Shown here: positions 1 through 9,363 of the stretch, piece after piece
Numbering within the stretch: position 1 is the first letter of the stretch
How the letters are laid out: every line of letters begins with the position of its first letter
NCBI GenBank assembly: GCA_043381765.1
Contig: JBHJMP010001393.1
Location: 1-21,510, forward strand
Length of the DNA: 21,510 nucleotides
DNA from: Collodictyon triciliatum
Taxonomy: Eukaryota; CRuMs
Direction of reading: 5' to 3'
Translations under genes and position numbers: made by a program
The notes under the pieces: generated by a model
Database searches by the model: none
Seen by the model: only the letters and a program-made list of their open reading frames with translations
What the model was told of the DNA's origin: nothing

Positions 1-312
1 TTTTTTTTATTTAATCCTTCGATCAAGCCAGACCCCAAGAATAGTCTTCTGATCCCTAGCTAACCGGCGGACAACAAAGGTTAGGTGATCCAACAAAAAC
101 AAAAAGAAGAATATTTGTGAACCAGTTTCACATCAGCTCAGTTGCGTCCTCCCTAGTCTTTTCTTTCTCTCTATTTTTTTTTTATGTCTCTGCTTATAGC
201 CACTGATAGGATCGAAATTTGGTAGCGTATAGAGCTGACTCTTTTTGCAAAGACTCACAGAGAAGAGGAAAGGGGACCACCTTTGCCGCATTTGATCTGC
301 TCTGCTCTGCTC
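1..312. other. 5' flank of the eIF4G gene
   Basis: There is no coding region I can support. The stretch has a T8 run at the left edge and a T10 run near 174-183. The CT-rich stretch just before 313 repeats 'tctgctctgctc' and may be 5' untranslated sequence. The first ATG in frame with the eIF4G exons is at 313. The open frame reaching left of it has no ATG. Confidence 0.4.
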
Positions 313-3300
313 ATGTCTGATCACGGACAGCAACAACCGCAACAACCAGCGTCTGGTGCCCCCTCAGGAAGACCGGCTGGCCGAGGCAGTAAGCAACATC
401 GCCACGCTCTAGTTTTTTTTTTTCACACAAGAGTCTCTTCATCTCGCATTTCTTTTTTCAAGTAAGATAAATTCAATGACCCCAAAAAAGATTCAACCCG
501 GTATTTCATCATATTTGTCAATGAAGTTTGCTTTTATGCCGCATATATCAATATATTCCACTATATCTTTTTATCTTTTAATTATATGTATGCTATTTGT
601 TTAGTCTTCAATTTTGGGTCATTTGCTGCCTCCAATCCGCCCCCAGCATCTACATACCAGCATTCATCACCAGGATTTGGGAACTATACAGGTACTGATT
701 TGTCCCCTGCCGTATTAATTCCCAAAAATATGTGGTACACTACCGCATGATTTCAACTCCATATCGGTGTAATTTTTTTTTTTAATAAGATGCACTCGAT
801 GAAATCTGGACTCATTTCTTCAAATAATACTAATGACCTAGCTCCGCCACAAGCTCAACCCTATCATTATGGTTTTGTGAATGTAATCGCCTGATTCTCA
901 TGTCCCCTTTCTGTCCAATTTCATCATCCTACTTCCCCTTTGTGTCATACACCACATGAAGCCATGCATAATCATTCGCATAAGAAATGGACATTTTAAT
1001 TTGAGATTCCACGCAACCCCCTCTCAACATTATCCCTAAAAATTAATAAATTAAGACTTGTTTCTTAAATCACAGCAAGGGTCATATGGAGCCCTTCCTC
1101 ATTACCATTCGACACCCGTACCAGCACCTGTTCCTCAGCCAACTGTAACTACCCCGAAAAAAACGTTGGTGATCACAAACCCAAAAACTGGAGATCCTTT
1201 GGATTTACCTGCCATCACTGGCAACAAACAGCCAGATAGCCAAGTACGCCCACAAACAACCCCAGCAGTGGCAACCGTACCCAAGTCTGATGTGGCACCC
1301 TCTGCAAAACTTGTAATATCATCGCCCGAGCCAAAAGATGTGATTGCTCCAAATACAACCGCGTCAGTACAACCTCCAAGCAACATACTGAACATTGTTA
1401 GCCCCTCCGATGCCCAGGTCACAAAGACAAATATACCGCAGTCTCAGACTCCGACATCAGCACCATCAATTGCAGTGCCAACTGCAGGAACGAAGAAGCT
1501 TGATATCCTTCCTCCTCCCCAGGATGGGAAAGCACCGACAAGAAAGCTTGAAATTCTCCCCGCCCCCCAAGATAGTAAGGCATCACAATCTACGACAGGC
1601 AAACCAATTGCATCGGTAGCAACCGCATCAGCAGCACCAACAAATGCAACATCACCAACAGATGCAACATCACCAACAAACGCCACATCACCAACAAATA
1701 CCACAATACCAACAAACGCCACAGCACCAGCCGGGGTCAGCAAACCAGCTACAACACAGCCTGCAAATCCAACACCAACCACATCAAATTCAAAGATATC
1801 TCAAGTAGCCCAGACTGCCAAACCATCTCAAACACCTCAGCCATCTCAAGTATCTCAAGCACCCAAACCTACACAACCATCCCAAACAGCAAAAGTCGCA
1901 TTACCAGCAACACTACCGACCACTAAACAAGGGCCATCAGAGCCTTTAACCAGTCCCCGGAATGTTCTTCCCAAAATAAACGTTGCACCTAGCCATAATC
2001 CTCTTACCAGCCCAAGAACATCACAGCCAGGACCAGAGAAGCAAGGAAAAGGTACTGTACACCCACAAATGACTACCCATCACTTAATTGGAGGGCCCCA
2101 TAGTGATTTCATTTTTATCTCTGAAAATAGACTTATTTATTTCCTACACTGACACCCTATTGAACTTTGTAGAGACAACAGTTGAATCTCAGAAGCAACA
2201 AAATGGAAAACCTAACCCTTCAAAGCCTGAATCATCAACTGCTTCAATTGTGAAAGCAGAAGCTGTTAAGACTGGAACAAAGGTAGCTTCGACTAAGCCA
2301 GAAGCCAAGTCCGAAGCCAAGTCCGAGGCCAAGCCAAACGTCAAGCCAAACGTCAAGCCGGAAGCCAAGTCCGAAGCCAAGCCTGAAGCCAAGCCTGAAG
2401 CCAAGCCTGAAGCCAAACCTGAAGCCAAACCTGAAGCCAAACCTGAAGCCAAGCCTGAAGCCAAGCCGGAAGCCAAGCCGGAAGCCAAGCCTGAAGCCAA
2501 GCCTGAAGCCAAGCCTGAAGCCAAGCCTGAAGCCAAGCCTGAAGCCAAACCTGAAGCCAAACCTGAAGCCAAACCTGAAGCCAAACCTGAAGCCAAACCT
2601 GAAGCCAAACCTGAAGCCAAGCCTGAAGCCAAACCTGAAGCCAAACCTGAAGCCAAACCTGAAGCCAAACCTGAAGCCAAACCTGAAGCCAAACCTGAAG
2701 CCAAACCTGAAGCCAAACCTGAAGCCAAGCCTGAAGCCAAACCTGAAGCCAAACCTGAAGCCAAACCTGAAGCCAAACCTGAAGCCAAACCTGAAGCCAA
2801 ACCTGAAGCCAAGCCTGAAGCCAAGCCTGAAGCCAAACCTGAAGCCAAGCCGGAAGCCAAGCCTGAAGCCAAACCTGAAGCCAAGCCGGAAGCCAAGCCG
2901 GAAGTTAAGCCCGAGGTCAAGTCTGAGGAGGTACCTGTTGACCTTGTGTAAGTTGCCTAAATATAGTCTCCATTGTGAAAATTGTAGTTATCCTAAAGTA
3001 TGTACCAACAGTAAACAATCACCGCTGCCAACTTCAGCCGATGCTAGTGAAACCCAAACAAGTGCTCCTTATACATACAAATAATACCATATAATAGTTT
3101 CAAATTTACTTGTATTCCCGATGAAATTCAATCATGATTTCAAGCATATACCCAATAACATTCTATTCTTTATTATTCACTTTGACACAATTGCCACGAA
3201 AACGACAGAGGTTCCATTTATCTCATTATTCACCACATGATTGACACTTTTACCTTGTATATCAATCGTTCCAATATCGAACCACTTATACTTACCCTTT

Positions 3301-6300
3301 GTTGGATTTAATTACCGTTATATTAAAGGTTATCCGCTACAAATTCGACTTCTTGCTAGGCCTGCGCAATTCAGTGAGTTATTCAATCATCTGCGTCAAA
3401 TTCTCAAAATGACGGGTTGTTCCAGGAACAATCGAAACTGTCTTGAGCCATTGTTCCTATATAAATATGATTATTACACATCTTTATGTACCACAGTGCT
3501 CAACAAAGTAAAATTTTAGAACCGAGGAAGATGCCGCATCATTGAGGAGGCAGTCCAGCGCGCAAATATCGTAATTTTCCTCTTTATTCGATTCAAACAC
3601 ACAAATATAATTAATTAAAACCAAGGTTGCATGAGCCCAATATTCCTATGATCGGAATGTACGCTTCATATTCGTTGTACCAATGAACAAGTCATAACCA
3701 ACTTGATTCGATTCACGATTTTATTCAAAGCTTAGAATTACGAATCGATGATATGATAAACCACGGACAAATATATTATTTTGTATTATCCCTTTACCAA
3801 AACATCAAATACCTCGGGTGGTATTAGGCTCTTAATGGTGGAGCTTCTCCCTTTGAGAAGACGCCTCGTGGTAGCTCCTATACTAGCATCCAGAGTCCCA
3901 AGGCATCGTATATGAGTCTTCAGGGTGTAAGTCATGAGCACATTATGATTTCATTTGGGGCAATATTTCTACCTGTATTTGTTCTTATTGGTATTTTAGA
4001 TAGGCACCATCTATCCCTGCCTTTTCCCCTGAATCATACATTTAGCGCCTAATCTAATTTTTCTCCCACGTTTTTTCGATACATATAGCTTTTTTTTCTT
4101 TAATCACAACACTATAAGCAATTGAAATACACCTAATCTAATTAACAATCATTTATGCGAATGAAATGGTGATGATTTGTCTTAACCTTTGTTTCACTTT
4201 CTCAGAAAAGCTCTGGATTCGATCCGCAGGGACGGAATCAAGGACGAGGGTCTGGACAAGGACAGTCTCGAGGCCAAGACAGAGGGTTTGAAAGAGGCCA
4301 AGACAGAGGGTTTGACAGAGGCCAGGAGAAAGGATACAGAATGCCAAGTGGTTACCCCAGCACACCTTCACCCCAACCTCAAACAGAACAATCATGGCTA
4401 CCACCTGTGCAATTGAAGAAAGGAAATATGGATGAAGCATCCAAACTATACGCTGAAGCCAGAAGGTGGGTGTGGTCGATCGTTCATGTATTTCAGCGGG
4501 CACTTTTTTTTTAAAAAATATCTTGCAGATATTAGACTCTTTTAATTCTTCTCCTCTCCCTTCCATTCTATACCATACCCACTCATAGATATCACTCGGA
4601 ATGAGATTATCATTTTTTTTTCATATAGAGCGAATCATTTAAAAAGGAAGAAAAATAGGACATACGAACCATGTTTCAATAAAAAAAAAACGAATTTTTA
4701 CAAAGATGATCTCATGAATTTATTATATAATCATAGTATTCTTAATAAGCTCGTCCCACAAAAGTATACCGAGCTCTGCAAAAAGTTTTCAGAGTTGAAA
4801 GTCAAAGACCCACAGCAGCTTTCAGGAATCATCGATATTCTTTTTGAAATGGTATGGGTTTATTAGTTTTACTTGCTAATGCTCTTACTTTTCTATTTAT
4901 CTCTAAACTTTCTAAAACGTTAAAACTTCATTAATTATAATGTCATTTCAAACAGTACTTTGTTTGATATTCATTCAATTATGGACTGCAATTACCATAG
5001 GCTCTTCAACAGCAACTATTTTGCAACATGTATGCAAACTTCTGCATAAGTTTGAGTAAAAATCTTCCAAAGTTCGAGGGAGCACAAGCTGACTTGGTGA
5101 ATATTTAAATGAAGCTTTTTTTTTTTGAAGCGACTCATAACATATTGCTGCTTGGTATGACGAAATGCTCCGAAAACATTCAATGCCTTCACCACATAAG
5201 AAAGCGCAGGGAGTCTCATATAAAAGCTAACTAGACTTTCATTATGATTATAGACTTTCCGTAAGATTTTAATCACGTCATGCCAAAGAGAATTTGAAAA
5301 AGAAGCGCAACCCCCGCCTGAGGGACTCAATGCCCAAGAAAAATATGAATATGATGTAAAGCGCCGTAAGAGGCAAATAGGAAGTAAGTCTCGAATAAGA
5401 GTAACTCAATGAAATCACACAACTTTTATCTCGCAGCCCACGCCAATATTGATCAAACAAAGAGAACTATTGCTCCATTTCTATACGTAAAATTGGATGT
5501 CCTCTGGCATATAACCTTATTATCTGTGTATATGGCGTATAGATATTCGATTCATAGCGGAGCTCTTCCTTATCAGAATGCTTCCAGATGTCATTATTAC
5601 GGCATGCATTAAAGAATTGACAAGTCAGTGCCGACCGTACTCAGCTGATACACAGGATAAAGTTCCATCACAAGACATGAAGTACGACCACGAAGCGGTT
5701 GAGTGTCTGTGCAATCTTCTCACTGCCGTCGGGAAGCAATACTGCGATGTTGGGAATACGGCAGTTGAGATCAAACAGGAGCTGATCGAGGACACGTTTT
5801 CATTCCTTCGCGTAGTTCGAACAACACCAACCACAGAATCACGTATTCGCTTCATGATTCAGGCAAGTTTGATGGAGTTATATTAATTGGCCTATTGAAG
5901 CAGAAATAATAAGTCAATATATCATTCCAAGATAGCACAAAGATATCCACCACTCCCCCGAGAAAAAAAAACCCCTGTGTCTAATGTCCTGAATACCTCT
6001 ACATATTAAATATTCGATTTGTAGATCTTCCTTATTTTCTTTTTGAAAAAATTGACCGAATAAACAAGGTTGGATGTGACTTAATAGGATATCTTTATTA
6101 TGTAGGATACTGAAGAGACTAAAGGAAACAGCTGGGTAGGCCGTCGCATCCAAAACAAACCCAAAACCATCGACGAAGTCAGACAAGAGGTTCTTATTCA
6201 TCCCACCACCACTTGGAGAAGCAGCAAATATAGCTATATAATAGCGCATCATAAACGCATGTTTATACCATAGAAAAAAACAGATTGTCTAATATACCTT

Positions 6301-7894
6301 TTGTGCATCCTCTTGATTTTGTTGCAATACTATCTCAATATATTTTACCATATGTCGATAGGCTTTGGAAGAGGAACGTGCCATTGCAGAGAGTCACAGA
6401 GGTAATTGAATCGATCACCCGAATGCTGTTGAAACTGTATGTTACATTATCCTAGTTCTTTTCTAACTGGCAAAGAATTAATCGTCCTTTTTCTTTTGTT
6501 CATTCACTTAGGTTCGAAGCCCAGAATAGAAGTTTGTCGGATTCATTGTTTCGCCATCCAACCCTACCCAACTGCATTTTATTTTTGTGATTGCGTCATA
6601 TTTTAAGCATAGTATATTATTAGGTAAAAATCGTCTCAAATCCTGTGCCATTCACGAGAAGGTCAGCAAAGAATGCATTATATTTCGTACCGTCCTGTTG
6701 CCTACCTCATTTCCCCACACATTTCATTTTGCGAGCGCTATACTTGAACAATTGATCGAATGAACGCATCGGCACCAACCTCACGATTTTGGCTGGATAC
6801 CTTCGCAGTTCAACAAACGGCTCGGTCACTCCGACTGCCAATCCTGTCGTCACAAGCCCGACTGCTGCAACCGAAAGTATCTCAGTGCCACAACCAGAAA
6901 AGTCTAAACTTGTGAATCGCTTCCGCACGAACGTAGATGAGTTCCTGTCTGTAACCAGCGAAGAAGTATTTATCGAATCAATCAAAGGTATTTCTTTACT
7001 ACCGTTTTATGTCTCGTCTGGTTATTCCAGTCCAACATACCATTTAATCCGATCGTTTGTCGGTGACTGATGCTTCTCTGATTCTCGTTATTGCAAACTA
7101 TACTTTTTCTTTTCTCTATCACACACCCACACCCACACACCGTCTATTGTCTCAACACCTTTCTTTACCTTATAGATATTGTCACAAATCAATACAACAC
7201 ATGGTTCTTCCTCAAGTATTTCGAGCAAATCGGTTTGAAGAGAGACACACAAAGAGCCAGCTTGAAGAAGACGTTGCTGAAGTTGATTCAAGAGAAGGCA
7301 TTCAAAACTGAATTCTTTGATGAAGGGTGTGCAATTATATACACCCACATCATAACCACACTTTTTTTTTTTAAAAAAAAAGGAGCAAAAAAAGGAAACA
7401 AAACAAAACAAAACAAAAAATGCTGTGTTTTTTTTTTTTTTAAGTCTTTGCCAGTAGAACTTCTCAAATAAGTTTGGTGTACATTCCTATGAGGGCTTTA
7501 TAAATACAAGTTTATATTTTTCATTTACCTATTTCCTCTTTCCTCTTTCTTGTGTTGTCCAGAATGACTGAGCTATTCTCCAACATCGAAGAGCTCTTCA
7601 CTGACATTCCGCTCATCGGCGACATCCTCAGTGAATTTCTTGTGACGCTCACAGTAGACGGTTTTATCACAGTAGAAAAAATCCTCGGCCCTGCTGGTTA
7701 CATCCTGCGCGCCGACAAATCCAACCTCGCATCCTACGAATTAATCAAAGTTATTTGTCTCTTCACCACAAAGCTTCGGGGCTCACCGGTAAAGAAAAAT
7801 TATCTTACACTGCACTTAATCATAATGAACCTGTTGCACACATTCTGAGCATAAAAATTGGCGACAACAACAATATCATCACCATCACCATCAC

Positions 7895-7935
<41 letters not shown>

Positions 7936-7948
7936 CCACCACTATCAC

Positions 7949-7991
<43 letters not shown>

Positions 7992-8209
7992 GACAATCAT
8001 CATGTAATCGCGCCTAGGCCTCACCAACGCTGAAGTCAGAACTCGACTCTTTCAAATTCCAAGCGGCTGACCTCCTTCCATCGGGCGATGACTACACCAC
8101 GGAAGAAGGAAAGAAATACGTCACTTCACAGGTTTACACGTCTTCGAGGCTCAATGTTTTAGTCTATCTACCAAAAGAAAAAAATATTTACAACTCTTGG
8201 AAAGCATAG
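313..8209 (+). CDS. eIF4G: Eukaryotic translation initiation factor 4G (eIF4G), about 20 exons
   Basis: eIF4G is the cytoplasmic scaffold that joins cap-bound eIF4E to the eIF4A helicase and recruits the 43S complex. Exons read from splice sites and phase: 313-388, 605-691, 842-871, 1080-2051, 2173-2947, 3329-3373, about 3527-3570, 3828-3926, 4206-4465, 4737-4851, 5001-5096, 5254-5383, 5543-5862, 6106-6189, 6362-6401, 6512-?, 6809-6987, 7176-7326, 7563-7788, 8018-8209 (TAG). The Pro/Ser/Thr-rich N-terminus runs into a PEAK repeat. Next come the eIF4E-binding motif YKFDFLL (YxxxxL-phi), an RG-rich linker, MIF4G (from 'ILNKLVPQKY' to 'SRIRFMIQ' and 'PKTIDEVRQE') and MA3 (6809-7788). There is no recognisable C-terminal W2 domain, so the architecture is plant-like, ending after MA3. 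Unresolved joins lie at 2948-3328 (an extra open piece sits at 3012-3081), 3571-3827 and 6402-6808. The last exon could instead splice at 8132. Family assignment is secure; exact exon ends in the linkers are not. Confidence 0.9.
842..871 (+). other. eIF4G: 30-base microexon of eIF4G
   Basis: The previous exon ends at 691 in phase 1. The acceptor CTAG at 840-841 starts this piece with two bases, then PPQAQPYHY, and it ends phase 1 before GTTTTG. It joins to 1080 as 'PYHYGSYGALPHYH', which reads as one continuous low-complexity segment. The intron would otherwise be a single 388-base intron from 692 to 1079, which is also in frame, so alternative skipping is possible. Confidence 0.6.
2298..2921 (+). 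repeat. eIF4G: Coding minisatellite, 52 x 12 bp (PEAK tetrapeptide array)
   Basis: Fifty-two consecutive 12-base units encode mostly Pro-Glu-Ala-Lys. Both ends are degenerate (SEAK, PNVK, PEVK). In the core nearly all variation is silent: CCT/CCG for Pro and AAA/AAG for Lys, while GAA GCC is constant. It lies in the N-terminal half of eIF4G, upstream of the eIF4E-binding motif. The reverse strand is also open through the array, but only because of the repeat. Confidence 0.97.
3338..3358 (+). other. eIF4G: eIF4E-binding motif in eIF4G
   Basis: The 45-base exon 3329-3373 encodes VIRYKFDFLLGLRNS. YKFDFLL fits the canonical Y-x4-L-phi motif with which eIF4G binds the dorsal face of eIF4E. The exon starts after AAAG and ends before a strong GTGAGT donor, phase 0 on both sides. 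Confidence 0.85.
4206..4465 (+). other. eIF4G: eIF4G exon with RG-rich linker repeats
   Basis: After CTCAG the frame reads KSSGFDPQGRNQGRGSGQ, then RGQDRGFE, RGQDRGFD and RGQEKGYR, an imperfect 8-residue tandem repeat rich in RG. It ends in 'DEASKLYAEAR' and splices in phase 2 onto the first MIF4G exon. RG/RGG-type stretches often bind RNA; here that is inference. The different frame that gives a long open reading frame through this exon stops before the next exon and is not used. Confidence 0.85.
4504..4518. repeat. T9A6 palindrome in an eIF4G intron
   Basis: A run of T followed directly by A, preceded by CAC, in the intron after 4465. It is one of a set of similar T(n)A(n) elements in this window. 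Confidence 0.9.
4737..6189 (+). other. eIF4G: MIF4G domain of eIF4G (five exons)
   Basis: Exons 4737-4851, 5001-5096, 5254-5383, 5543-5862 and 6106-6189 join in matching phase. Landmarks in order are ILNKLVPQKYTEL, IIDILFEM, ALQQQLFCNMYANFC, ITSCQREFE, NIRFIAELFLIRML, EAVECLCNLLTAVG, SRIRFMIQ and PKTIDEVRQE. All are typical of the HEAT-repeat middle domain of eIF4G that binds eIF4A and RNA. The length, about 250 residues, is normal for the domain. Confidence 0.95.
5863..6105 (+). other. eIF4G: GC-AG intron in eIF4G
   Basis: The exon ends at CAG (5862) followed by GCAAGT, and the intron closes with TGTAG before GATACT. The conserved MIF4G residues 'RFMIQ' and 'D..E..GNSWVGRR' join in phase 0 only with the GC donor. 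The GT alternatives just downstream give stops after joining. Confidence 0.8.
6809..7788 (+). other. eIF4G: MA3 domain of eIF4G (three exons)
   Basis: Exons 6809-6987, 7176-7326 and 7563-7788 join phase 1 to 1 and 2 to 2. The product runs from KSKLVNRFRTNVDEFLSV through IVTNQYNTWFFLKYFEQIGL and KKTLLKLIQEKAF to LFTDIPLIGDILSEFL and GPAGYILRAD. The helix-rich pattern, and the 'DIP....YL.E' type segment in particular, match MA3 domains that follow MIF4G in eIF4G. Sequence similarity is looser than in MIF4G. Confidence 0.75.
7362..7381. repeat. T11A9 palindrome in an eIF4G intron
   Basis: A T(n)A(n) element in intron 7327-7562, just downstream of the MA3 exon. It is followed by AAAAC pentamers and a further T14 run at about 7429-7442. 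Confidence 0.95.
7872..8004 (+). repeat. (CAT/CAC)n microsatellite in an eIF4G intron
   Basis: Over 30 CAT triplets, interrupted by CAC, lie inside intron 7789-8017, between the MA3 exon and the last exon. Reading it as a protein gives His, Ile or Asp runs depending on frame and strand; none is a gene. Confidence 0.95.
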
Positions 8210-8819
8210 ACTCTATGCTGACTTTACGCACATGTGTTGCTCCTCTTTAATCACCCACCCAATCTGCAATAGAACATGGGCGATATAATCACGTTTGGAT
8301 AAATGATGAGTGCTTCGCCGAAGAACATCCACCCACAGGCAACGCGTGTAAACCGCACCCCACCCTTTTGATACAGAGTTTGGAAACATCAGCGAGAAGA
8401 GAAAGAAAGAAACAAAACAAAACAAAAACAAAAACAAGAAAAAAAAACTTACACTTCCTTCTCATAATTACACGATACACATCCCCGGTTTATTTCATCC
8501 CTCCATCCAACAAAACATAAAGCTTGAATTGAAAAAAAAAAAAAAAACATATACGGACATCAATCCCATCACCACCCATCATTTTTGCCTCCTGCTCTGA
8601 CGAATAAATAACCCACAAGATCCGACCGTAAGAAAAGAAAAGAAAAGGAAGAAAAAGGCAACAAAACAAGACAACAGATAAACCTCGTAGTACAAATCAG
8701 ACACGGACCCAGGGCGAGAGCAGAGGGAGGGCACGCATGGCGTTCTTTAATCCAGTCGTACAAACACGGTACGGTACGATACGATACGATACACAACCCG
8801 CACGCGGGCGCTAGCTGAG
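8210..8819. other. Spacer between convergent eIF4G and cyclase genes
   Basis: This 610-base spacer holds the 3' ends of two converging genes. It contains A-rich runs (8401-8450, 8530-8547) and an imperfect five-base array 'acggt/acgat' at 8766-8792. I see no supported coding exon. Polyadenylation signals cannot be assigned with confidence. Confidence 0.5.
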
Positions 8820-9318
8820 CTAATACGGCGTGACCGTGGCTCCGGTCGGGACGGGGCCGAGAGGCTGGGCCACAGGGCGCTTGCCCATCAGGATGTACGT
8901 CTGCATGGGGCCTTTGCCCTTGACCTGAATCTCCCCGCGGTTGCCAATCACATACTCGGCCTGCAGCTGCTTGGAGACGGTCTGCGTGATTTGGATGCAC
9001 CCGGGAATCCCGTGCGACTCCATGTGCGCCGCCGTGTTCACCGTGTCTCCAAACAGATGGTATCGCGGCATCTTTGTCCCAATCACGCCGGCCCCGACAG
9101 GCCCCGTGTGCACGCCGATGCGCACGTTGAACGCCTCCCCGACTTTGCGCGAGACTGCCTTGACGGCCTCCAGCATGTCCAGGGCCAGGTCTGCAATCCG
9201 GGTCATGTGGTTCGCCTGGGCCACCGGGGCGCCGCCGACAACCTGATAGGCGCTTAGTTGTGTCTTTTTCCTTTTCATTTTTTTCTTTCTCAGATTTCTT
9301 TTTGGTGGTGTTTGTATC

Positions 9319-9363
<45 letters not shown>

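Noticed and set aside
2189-2920. 243-residue Leu-Ala-Ser-Gly open frame on the minus strand
   Set aside because: It is the mirror of the PEAK array; a 12-base repeat without a stop in one frame is open over its whole length. The plus strand is supported by flanking eIF4G exons.
7800-8027. Poly-Asp, poly-Ile and poly-His frames over the CAT array
   Set aside because: Triplet repeat inside an eIF4G intron; flanking exons splice across it in phase 0.
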